A DNA stretch of 64,000 nt from Pseudaquabacterium pictum (lineage in GTDB: Bacteria; Pseudomonadota; Gammaproteobacteria; Burkholderiales; Burkholderiaceae_C). The stretch lies in NCBI RefSeq assembly GCF_005403045.1, contig NZ_BJCL01000010.1, forward strand, positions 1 through 64,000. Direction: 5' to 3'. Positions within the stretch are counted from its first letter, which is position 1. The number at the start of each line of letters is the position of its first letter. Below the pieces are notes generated by a model. It did no database searches, was not told the origin of the DNA, and worked only from the letters and a program-made list of their open reading frames with translations. This document shows positions 36,181-43,420 of the stretch, piece by piece. Position numbers and translations under genes: made by a program.

Positions 36181-39100
36181 ATGCACCTGTCTTCTCCTGA
36201 CTCCATCTGGCGGCTGACCCTGCATGGTGTGGCCTGCTGGCAGCGTGGCGACGACGCGCCGCGCCCGCTGGAACGCAAGCATGCCGCCCTGCTGGCCTGG
36301 TTGCACCTGGAAGGCCCGACACCACGTGGCCGCCTGGCCGGCCTGCTGTGGCCCGATGTGCCCGAGGACCGCGCCCGCGGCAACCTGCGCCAGCGGCTGC
36401 TGAAGCTGCGCAGCGACGCCGGCGCCCTGGTGCAGGACGACAACGGCATGCTGTCCATCGGCCCCGGCGTCCAGGTGGAGCCGCCGGATCCACCCGGCGC
36501 CGAGCTGTTGCAGAACCACAGCTTCGATGACTGCGACAGCCTGGCCCGCTGGCTGGACGGCCGGCGCGAGGCCGAGCGCGGCCGCCGCAAGCGGGAATGG
36601 CTGGCCGAGGTGCGCGAGGCCGCGCAGAGCCAGCGCTTGGACGACGCGCTGTACGCGGCCGACCAGCTGCTCCAGACCGACCGCGAGAGCGAGGAGGCCT
36701 ACCGGGTGTTGATGGAGGTGTCCTACCTGCGCGGCGACCATGCCGCGGCGCTGTCGGCCTGGGACCGCTGCCGCGACATGCTGCGCCAGCTGTACGGCGT
36801 GCAGCCGTCGGCCGCCACCCGGCAGCTGGGCGACACCATCCTGATGGCGGCGCAATCGGCCCAGGCCACGCTGGCCGCCTGGGCGCCCACGCCGGCCGCC
36901 ACCCGGGCGCTGCCGGTCAGCGTGCTGCGCCCGCCGCGCCTGGTGGGCCGTGAAATCGCGCTGCAACAGCTGCAGGCGGGTTGGCGGGCCGGCCATGTGC
37001 TGTGCGTGGCCGGCGAGGCCGGTCTGGGCAAGAGCCGCCTGCTGGGCGACTGGGCCACCGCGCTGGGGCCGTGCGCGCTGGCCGCCGCCCGGCCCGGCGA
37101 TGCGGTGCAGCCCTATGCCGCGCTGGGCCGGCTGGTGCTGGCGGCGGCCGACCGTTTTGCTTTGCCGACCGACAGCGCCGACGCGCTGCAGGCTGCCCGC
37201 CTGCTGCCGCGCCTGGCCAGCCTGGCCGGTGCCACCGTGGCCCCGGTGCGCACCGACCATGAGCGCAGCCTGGCGCTGTGGGCGCTGGCCCGCTGGCTGG
37301 GCGGGGTGGCCGATCGCGGTGGCCAGGCCCTGGTGCTGGACGATCTGCAGTTTGCCGACGACGCCAGCCTGGCCGCCCTGCAGGTGCTGGCCGAGCCTGC
37401 CGGCGCACGGCCGCTGCGGTTTGCGTTCGCGCTGCGCCCTGACGAGGCCGGTGCCCAGGCGCAGGCGCTGCTGGAAGGGCTGGCCGCCGGCGGCTCGTTC
37501 ACCCGCGTCGACCTGGCTGCGCTGTCGGCCGACGATGCACAACGGTTGCTCGACAGCCTGGGCCTGCCGGCGCTCGGTGCAGGCGCCTGGTCGGGCCCGC
37601 TGTGGCGCCAGGTGGGCGGCAACCCGGCCTTTCTGCTGGAGTCGGTGAAGCTGCTGCTGTCCAGCGATGGCGCGCCGGGTGCCGATGGTGCGCTGCCCCT
37701 GCCCGCCAGCATCGAAGCCGTGATCCAGCGGCGCATCGACCTGCTGTCACCCCAGGCACGCCATCTGGTGCAGCTGGCGGCCATCGCCGGCAGCGGCTAC
37801 AGCATCCCGCTGGCCGCGTCGGCGCTGGCCTGCCCGCCCATCGCGCTGAGCGCGCCGCTGCGCGAGCTGGAGCAGCGCCAGGTGTTCATCGGCCGGCAGT
37901 TCGTGCACGATGTGATCGCCACCGTCACCGCCCGCAGCGTGCCGCAGGCGGTGGCCGAGTTCATGCACCGCTTCGTGGCCGAGCACCTGGTGCAGCACGG
38001 CGGCGATGCGGCGCAGGTGGCCACCCACTGGCAGGCCTGCGGCGAATGGCGGCTGGCCGGTGTCAGCTTCCGCCAGGCGGCGCAGGCGGCCCGGGCGGCG
38101 GCGCTGGCCAATGAGCATGCCGCCCTGCTCGACAGCGCGATTGCCGCGCTGGAACACGACCCGGTCGCCGGCGACTTGCTGTTCGATCTGCTGCACGAAC
38201 GCGCCAACGCGTTCGAATCCCAGGGCCATGAGGCCCAGCGCCCGGCCATCATCGAGCGGTTGCGCGGCCTGGCCCGCACCGAGGTGCAGCAGCTGGTGGT
38301 GCTGAACCTGCACTGGGGCCTGCAGGTCAATCTGGGCCAGCCCTTGCCCGAGTCGCAGGTGCACGCCGCCATCGACCGCGCCCTGGCTGTCGGCGAGCCC
38401 GATCTGGCCTGGCAGCTGTCGCGCGCGCTCAGCTGGTCCATGGCGATGAGCAACCGCGCCGAGGTCGCCCTGGCGCTGCTGACCCGCCACCAGGGCTGGA
38501 TCGACAACGGTGCCGACCTGGCGACCCGCGCCCACTACCGGCTGGCGCGCTCCAGCATCCATGCCTATGGCGACCGGATCGATGCCGCCATTGCCGAGGG
38601 CCGGCAGGCGCTGGCCGCCTTCAGCGCGGCCAGCGACTGGCCCAACGCGTTGCCGGCGATGAGCAACCTGGGCGTGATGCACTACTGGCGCGGCGAGTAC
38701 GCGGATGCCTGCGCGGTGCTGACCGACGCCCGCAACCGGCGCGAGGCGCTCTACGGCACCGGCGGCGCGGGCGTCAAGATCGACATCCACCTGGGCGCCG
38801 TGCTGTACGAGCTGGGCCGCCACGACGACGCCCGCACCATGCTGCAGGGCGCCATCGCCGAGCTGCAGCGCATGCCGCCGGCCGACTACATCCGCACCGA
38901 CATCCTGCTGGCCGAGAACCACCTGGCGCAGATGGCCATCGCGCTGGGCCAGGCGGATGCCGCCGCTGCTGCCCTGGCCAGCAGCACCGATGGCCTGGCC
39001 GAGCGCTGGGTGGGCCGGCGCATGGCGCTGCGGCTGCGCTGGCAGCGCTGCTTCGGCACGGTGGACGCGGCGCTGGTGGCCGCGCTGCAGGGCGTGGTGG

Positions 39101-39396
39101 CGCGGCTGGCGTCGCCCTTCAACCGCGTGCTGATGGAGCTGGAGCTGGCCCGCCTGCTGGCGCCGGCCGAGGCACTGGCCGCCTGCGCCAGCCTGCACGA
39201 CAACCCGGCGGTGCAGGTGCGCCCGGGTCTGCAGTTGCACTGCGCGGCACTGGCCACGCAAATGGCCCGGCGCGCCGGCGACGAGCGGGCCGCCCGGCAC
39301 TGGGCCGCCACAGCCGGTACCCTGATCCGGCACTGCCAGCCGTTCGACATGGCAGGCAGCGAACTGGCGCAGATCCTGGGCGCCGACCAGGGCTAG
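36181..39396 (+). CDS. BTAD/AAA-ATPase/TPR transcriptional activator (SARP/LAL-like)
   Basis: A 1071-residue regulator. Residues 1-~100 form a winged-helix DNA-binding domain with PRGRLAGLLWPDVPEDRARG and NLRQRLLKLR. Residues ~115-215 form a bacterial transcriptional activator domain (DALYAADQLLQTDRESEEAY, RGDHAAALSAWDRCRDMLRQ). An AAA/STAND ATPase follows, with RLVGRE, Walker A GEAGLGKS (278-285) and Walker B ALVLDDLQFADD. The last ~450 residues are helical TPR-like repeats. Such proteins switch on target genes when ATP and a ligand drive oligomerisation. It is flanked on both sides by PEP-CTERM genes, its most likely targets. No membrane segment is seen. Confidence 0.87.
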   Translation: MHLSSPDSIWRLTLHGVACWQRGDDAPRPLERKHAALLAWLHLEGPTPRGRLAGLLWPDVPEDRARGNLRQRLLKLRSDAGALVQDDNGMLSIGPGVQVEPPDPPGAELLQNHSFDDCDSLARWLDGRREAERGRRKREWLAEVREAAQSQRLDDALYAADQLLQTDRESEEAYRVLMEVSYLRGDHAAALSAWDRCRDMLRQLYGVQPSAATRQLGDTILMAAQSAQATLAAWAPTPAATRALPVSVLRPPRLVGREIALQQLQAGWRAGHVLCVAGEAGLGKSRLLGDWATALGPCALAAARPGDAVQPYAALGRLVLAAADRFALPTDSADALQAARLLPRLASLAGATVAPVRTDHERSLALWALARWLGGVADRGGQALVLDDLQFADDASLAALQVLAEPAGARPLRFAFALRPDEAGAQAQALLEGLAAGGSFTRVDLAALSADDAQRLLDSLGLPALGAGAWSGPLWRQVGGNPAFLLESVKLLLSSDGAPGADGALPLPASIEAVIQRRIDLLSPQARHLVQLAAIAGSGYSIPLAASALACPPIALSAPLRELEQRQVFIGRQFVHDVIATVTARSVPQAVAEFMHRFVAEHLVQHGGDAAQVATHWQACGEWRLAGVSFRQAAQAARAAALANEHAALLDSAIAALEHDPVAGDLLFDLLHERANAFESQGHEAQRPAIIERLRGLARTEVQQLVVLNLHWGLQVNLGQPLPESQVHAAIDRALAVGEPDLAWQLSRALSWSMAMSNRAEVALALLTRHQGWIDNGADLATRAHYRLARSSIHAYGDRIDAAIAEGRQALAAFSAASDWPNALPAMSNLGVMHYWRGEYADACAVLTDARNRREALYGTGGAGVKIDIHLGAVLYELGRHDDARTMLQGAIAELQRMPPADYIRTDILLAENHLAQMAIALGQADAAAAALASSTDGLAERWVGRRMALRLRWQRCFGTVDAALVAALQGVVARLASPFNRVLMELELARLLAPAEALAACASLHDNPAVQVRPGLQLHCAALATQMARRAGDERAARHWAATAGTLIRHCQPFDMAGSELAQILGADQG

Positions 39397-39424
39397 TGGC
39401 GGCCACAGGCCGCCCCTGGCTCGC

Positions 39425-40288
39425 TCAGCCTGCCGCGCGGCGCCGCGCCATCCAGCCCACCGCCCCCAGGCCTGCCAGCAGCATGGCCCAGGTCTGCGGC
39501 TCGGGCACCGGCAGGGCGGCGCCCCAGGAGGTGGCATGTCCATCGGAGGCCGCGCCGTTGCTGGCGGTGAAGCCGTAGAACACCGCCGCGCCGGCCAGCC
39601 CCAGCGCATTGAAGTCGACGTCGGTCTGCACGCTGAAGCTGCCCAGCGTGACATGGTCGATGCGGGCCACCAGGACGCCGGCGTGGTCGCTGTTGCCTGA
39701 CGGGTTGAAGGCCAGGCTGCCGAACCACTGACCGTCGCTGTCGCGGATGCTGTCGCCCAGGTCGGTGTTGGTGACGGCCAGCGGCGTGGTGCTGCCGCCC
39801 GCCAGCAGTTGCAGGCTGGGTGACGCCGGCTCGTCGTCGAAGTTGAAGGTGTCGATCGCCATGGCCACACTGGTCCCGTGCTGGCCGGCATAGCCCAGGT
39901 CTGAACCGCCGCCGCCCACCGCCGGCGCGGTGCTCAGGGTGAAGGTCAGGCCGTCACCGCGCAGGTTGTTCGGTGCCGCGCCGGCGGTGATGTACCAGTT
40001 GAAGTCGAAGCGGAAGGCCTGGTTGAAATCCAGCAGCAGCGCCGTGGGTGCGAACGCCGCGCCGGCCTGGCCGTTGCTGCCGGGCAAGGTGAGGTCGAGC
40101 AGGCTGTAGGTGAAGCCGTTGCCCGGCGTGCTGTTGGCCGCCACCGCGCTGCCGAACAGGTTCCAGGTGGTGTAGTCGACCGGACCGGCCGTCAGGTTGA
40201 CGCCCTGCTGCGCGTGGGCGCCTGGCAGCGCGGCGGCCAGGGCCAGGGCGGCCAGCAGGCTGGACAGACAGTGGGAGGGACGTTGCAT
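39425..40288 (-). CDS. PEP-CTERM protein with L-type lectin-like domain
   Basis: A 287-residue exported protein. The signal peptide is MQRPSHCLSSLLAALALAAA ending PGAHA/QQG. The mature domain carries the legume-lectin-like strands: FRFDFNWYITAGAAPNNLRG, DGLTFTLSTAPAVGGGGSDL, YAGQHGTSVAMAIDTFNFDD and NPSGNSDHAGVLVARIDHVT. A carbohydrate-binding role outside the cell is likely. The tail is VPEPQTWAMLLAGLGAVGW with ARRRAAG. It ends 29 bp from the stop of the convergent BTAD regulator. Confidence 0.88.
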   Translation of the reverse strand: MQRPSHCLSSLLAALALAAALPGAHAQQGVNLTAGPVDYTTWNLFGSAVAANSTPGNGFTYSLLDLTLPGSNGQAGAAFAPTALLLDFNQAFRFDFNWYITAGAAPNNLRGDGLTFTLSTAPAVGGGGSDLGYAGQHGTSVAMAIDTFNFDDEPASPSLQLLAGGSTTPLAVTNTDLGDSIRDSDGQWFGSLAFNPSGNSDHAGVLVARIDHVTLGSFSVQTDVDFNALGLAGAAVFYGFTASNGAASDGHATSWGAALPVPEPQTWAMLLAGLGAVGWMARRRAAG

Positions 40289-40318
40289 GGCGTGCTCCGA
40301 GGGGGTGAAGGGTTGGCC

Positions 40319-40333
40319 GCATCGTGGCGGCCA
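40319..40333 (-). promoter_or_regulatory. Sigma-54-like -24/-12 element before lectin gene
   Basis: On the minus strand this reads TGGCCGCCACGATGC, matching the spacing of TGGCACG-N4-TTGC, with GG and GC separated by ten bases. The -12 GC lies 31-32 bases before the start codon. PEP-CTERM genes in other bacteria are often controlled by sigma-54 and the PrsK/PrsR pair, and rpoN itself lies at the right edge of this window. The match is imperfect (CGC for ACG and ATGC for TTGC). Confidence 0.4.
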
Positions 40334-40335
40334 GC

Positions 40336-40353
40336 CGTTAGCCCATCGTTAGC
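40336..40353 (-). promoter_or_regulatory. Heptamer direct repeats upstream of lectin gene
   Basis: GCTAACG occurs twice on the minus strand (40347-40353 and 40336-40342), with start-to-start spacing of 11 bp, one helical turn. They lie just upstream of the sigma-54-like element. Such tandem sites are typical of response-regulator or other activator dimers, but no protein can be assigned. Confidence 0.35.
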
Positions 40354-40405
40354 AAACCGGTGCGTCGACCGGGTTCGGCGCCCCCGCATCCGGGGGGCGG
40401 TGCGG

Positions 40406-42001
40406 TCAGTGGCTGGGTGCCGGTACCGCCCAGCGCTTGGTGATGTCGCCCTTGGCGTTGGCGCTTTCCAGCTGCACGCCGAAGCCCCACAGCCGGGCCA
40501 CATGCTTCAGCACCTCCTGCCCGCTGTCGTCCAGCGGCCGGTCGTTGTGCTGGAAGTGGCGCAGCGTCAGGCTGCGGTCGCCACGCAGGTTCACGTTCCA
40601 CACCTGGATGTTGGGCTCCCGGCTGCCCAGGTCGTACTGGCGGCTCAGGGCCTCGCGCACGCGGCGGTAGCCGTTCTCGTCGTGGATGGCGGCCACTTCC
40701 AGCTCGGGCTGCTTCTCGTCGTCGTGGATGGCGAACAGGCGGAAGTCGCGCATCAGCTTGGGGCTGAGGTACTGGCCGATGAAGCTCTCGTCCTTGAAGT
40801 TGCGCATCGCGGCATCCAGCGTGGGCACCCAGTCGCTGCCGGCGATGTCGGGGAACCACTGGCGGTCTTCGTCGGTGGGGTTCTCGCAGATGCGCTTGAT
40901 GTCGGTGTACATCGCGAAGCCCAGCGCGTAGGGGTTGAAGCCCGAATAGCCGCGGTCGGTCACCTTGGGCTGGTAGACCACGTTGGTGTGGCTCTTGAGC
41001 CATTCGATCATCACGCCGTCGGCAAGATACCCGTCGTCGTACATCTGGTTGAGCAGCCGGTGGTGCCAGAAGGTGGCCCAGCCCTCGTTCATCACCTGGG
41101 TCTGGCGCTGCGGGTAGAAGTACTGCGCCACCTTGCGCACGATGCGCACGATCTCCCGCTGCCAGGGTTCCAGCAAGGGCGCGTTCTTCTCGATGAAGTA
41201 CAGCAGGTTCTCCTGCGGCTCATCCGGGAAGCGCTTGGCCTCCACCGCCGCGCCGGCCTTCTCCGCCGCCTTAGGCAGGGTGCGCCAGAGGTCATTGACC
41301 TGCTGCTGGGCATGGGCCTCGCGGTCCTTGCGTTCGGCCAGTTCCTGCGCCAGGGTCTTGCGGGCCGGACGCCGGTAGCGGTCGACACCATGGTTCTGCA
41401 GCGCGTGGCAGCTGTCGATGAACTCTTCGACCACTTCCATGCCGTGGCGCTCTTCGCACTCGGCCACGTAGTTCTTGGCATAGACCAGGTAGTCGATGAT
41501 CGACGACGCATCGGTCCACATGCGGAACAGGTAGTTGCCCTTGAAGAAGCTGTTGTGGCCATAGGCGGCATGCGCGATCACCAGCGCCTGCATCGGCATG
41601 GTGTTCTCCTCCATCAGGTAGCTGATGCAGGGGTTGCTGTTGATCACGATCTCGTAGGCCAGGCCCATGTGGCCACGTTTGTAGTTCTTCTCGGTGCTGA
41701 TGAACTCCTTGCCGTAGCTCCAGTGGCGGTAGTTCACCGGCATGCCCACGCTGGCGTAGGCATCCATCATCTGCTCGGCGGTGATGATCTCCAGCTGGTT
41801 GGGGTAGGTGTCCAGGCCGTAGCGCTCGGCCGTCTCGCGGATCACCGCGTGGTACTGCTCGATCAGGTCGAAGGTCCAGTCGCTGGGCGCAGGCAGGCGC
41901 TGCACCGTCTTCAGCAATGGCAGCGGGCCGCGCAGCGGGCGCGCGGCAGCGGCTGGTGCCAGCGTGGTGATCGGCGGGGCGGTGGGCGGCACGGGTTCCA
42001 T
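40406..42001 (-). CDS. SpoVR family protein (YcgB-like)
   Basis: A 531-residue SpoVR-family protein. Conserved blocks include HWSYGKEFISTEKNYKRGHM, GLAYEIVINSNPCISYLMEE, AHAAYGHNSFFKGNYLF, MNEGWATFWHHRLLNQMYDD and GYSGFNPYALGFAMYTDIKR. HExxH-like metal binding is not evident; the conserved His residues are AYGHN and FWHH. The molecular function is unknown. It is the third gene of prkA-yeaH-spoVR, starting four bases after the yeaH-like stop. In E. coli and Pseudomonas the three are induced by starvation and stationary phase. Confidence 0.95.
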   Translation of the reverse strand: MEPVPPTAPPITTLAPAAAARPLRGPLPLLKTVQRLPAPSDWTFDLIEQYHAVIRETAERYGLDTYPNQLEIITAEQMMDAYASVGMPVNYRHWSYGKEFISTEKNYKRGHMGLAYEIVINSNPCISYLMEENTMPMQALVIAHAAYGHNSFFKGNYLFRMWTDASSIIDYLVYAKNYVAECEERHGMEVVEEFIDSCHALQNHGVDRYRRPARKTLAQELAERKDREAHAQQQVNDLWRTLPKAAEKAGAAVEAKRFPDEPQENLLYFIEKNAPLLEPWQREIVRIVRKVAQYFYPQRQTQVMNEGWATFWHHRLLNQMYDDGYLADGVMIEWLKSHTNVVYQPKVTDRGYSGFNPYALGFAMYTDIKRICENPTDEDRQWFPDIAGSDWVPTLDAAMRNFKDESFIGQYLSPKLMRDFRLFAIHDDEKQPELEVAAIHDENGYRRVREALSRQYDLGSREPNIQVWNVNLRGDRSLTLRHFQHNDRPLDDSGQEVLKHVARLWGFGVQLESANAKGDITKRWAVPAPSH

Positions 42002-42005
42002 GGCG

Positions 42006-43304
42006 TCATGCCGCTTGCGCAGCACCCTCCTTCTTGAACAGGTCGCGGAAGACCGGGTAGATCTGGTCGGCCGAGGTGGCCTTGCGCATCGCGAAGTGCT
42101 TGCTGGCGTTGGCGAGCTGGCAGTACTCTTCCCAGAGGTTCTGCTCTTCCTCGGCCACCTGCACATACGCGAAGTAGCGGCACAGCGGCAGGATCTTCTG
42201 GTCCAGCAGCTCGCGGCAGCGGCCGCTGTCATGGTGCCAGTTGTCGCCGTCGCTGGCCTGGGCGCCGTAGATGTTCCACTCGCTGGGGCTGTAGCGGGCG
42301 CGGATGATTTCTTCCATCAGCACCAGCGCGCTGCTCACCACGGTGCCGCCGGTCTCGCGGGCATGGAAGAAGTTCTCCTCGTCCACCTCCTGTGCCTGGG
42401 TGTGGTGGCGGATGAAGACGATGTCGATCTTCTCGTAGTGCCGCGTCAGGAACAAATACAGCAGGATGAAGAACCGCTTGCTCAGCTCCTTGCGGCCCTC
42501 GTCCATCGAGCCCGACACATCCATCAGGCAGAACATCACCGCCTTGCTGGTGGGCACCGGCGTCTTCACCCGGTTGCGGTAGCGCAGGTCGATCGGGTCG
42601 AGGTAGGGGATGCGCGCCAGCCGGCTGCGCAGCGCATGCACCTTCTCTTCCAGCGCGGGCAGTTCCAGCTTGGCCGTCACGTCGCCGGCGTCGGCCGCGG
42701 CCTTCAGGATCGCCAGTTCGGCTTCCAGCTCGGCCAGCTCACGGCGCGAGCCCGAGCCGATGGCCAGCCGCCGGCCGATGGCGCCACGCAGGCTGCGCAC
42801 CACATGCAGGTTGTTGGGCGTGCCATCGCTGCTGTAGCCGGCGCGGTGGCTCTTCCATTCGGGCACCTCGGCCAGCTGGGTGCGCACCAGGTGGGGCAGG
42901 GCCAGGTCCTCGAAGAAGACCTGCATGAACTCTTCCTTGCTCAACGCAAAGCTGAAGTCGTCCTCGCCCTCGCCCTGGTCACTGGCCTGGCCCTTGCCGC
43001 TGCCTCCGCTTCCACCACCACCCTGCGGGCGCTTGATGCGGTCGCCGCGCACATAGTCCTGGTTGCCGGGGTGCACCATGTCGCGCACGCCACCGTTGGC
43101 ATGGTGGAAGACCGGCTCCGACAGGTCCTTCTTCGGGATGCGCACCTCTTCGCCGCGCTCCAGATCCCGGATGCCGCGGCCGTCCACCGCGCGGCGCACG
43201 GCGTCCTTGATCTTGTCCTTGTAGCGGCGCAGGAAGCGCTCGCGGTTGCCGATGGACTTGTTCTTGCCCGCCAGCCGCCGATCGATGATCGATTGAAGTG
43301 CCAT
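42006..43304 (-). CDS. yeaH: DUF444/YeaH family VWA-like protein
   Basis: A 432-residue DUF444 protein. The N-terminus reads IIDRRLAGKNKSIGNRERFL, and a Gly-rich linker sits at ~93-112. The C-terminal half is a von Willebrand A-like domain with the MIDAS motif DVSGS at 262-266 and a later TGGTVVSSAL. It probably acts as an adaptor or target of the PrkA kinase. It sits between prkA and spoVR; the 116-bp gap from prkA holds a copy of the two-hairpin repeat. Confidence 0.95.
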   Translation of the reverse strand: MALQSIIDRRLAGKNKSIGNRERFLRRYKDKIKDAVRRAVDGRGIRDLERGEEVRIPKKDLSEPVFHHANGGVRDMVHPGNQDYVRGDRIKRPQGGGGSGGSGKGQASDQGEGEDDFSFALSKEEFMQVFFEDLALPHLVRTQLAEVPEWKSHRAGYSSDGTPNNLHVVRSLRGAIGRRLAIGSGSRRELAELEAELAILKAAADAGDVTAKLELPALEEKVHALRSRLARIPYLDPIDLRYRNRVKTPVPTSKAVMFCLMDVSGSMDEGRKELSKRFFILLYLFLTRHYEKIDIVFIRHHTQAQEVDEENFFHARETGGTVVSSALVLMEEIIRARYSPSEWNIYGAQASDGDNWHHDSGRCRELLDQKILPLCRYFAYVQVAEEEQNLWEEYCQLANASKHFAMRKATSADQIYPVFRDLFKKEGAAQAA

Positions 43305-43336
43305 GGAATGAAGTCCTCAGGTCGAACCAAGCGGCC

Positions 43337-43414
43337 GACGCGGAACCGGCTTTGCCGGGCCGCTGTCGGCGCCCCCTTGAGGGGGAAGCGCCGCAGGCGC
43401 TTCGGGGGTGGGCC
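43337..43414 (+). repeat. Two-hairpin intergenic repeat, copy 2
   Basis: A 78-bp copy of the element at 24047-24123, with the same order of parts: GCGGAACCGGCTTTGCCGG, then CCCCCTTGAGGGGG, then AAGCGCC-GCA-GGCGCTT, then CGGGGGTGGG. Paired changes keep the second stem (GAGCGCC/GGCGCTC in copy 1 and AAGCGCC/GGCGCTT here), which is direct evidence that the hairpin is maintained. It lies inside the prkA operon, between prkA and the yeaH-like gene, where a structured RNA could set their expression ratio. Confidence 0.82.
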
Positions 43415-43420
43415 ATCCCA

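Noticed and set aside
40379-40402. CGCCCCC-GCATCC-GGGGGGCG hairpin after spoVR as terminator
   Set aside because: It can fold, but no T-run follows on either strand, so termination is not supported.
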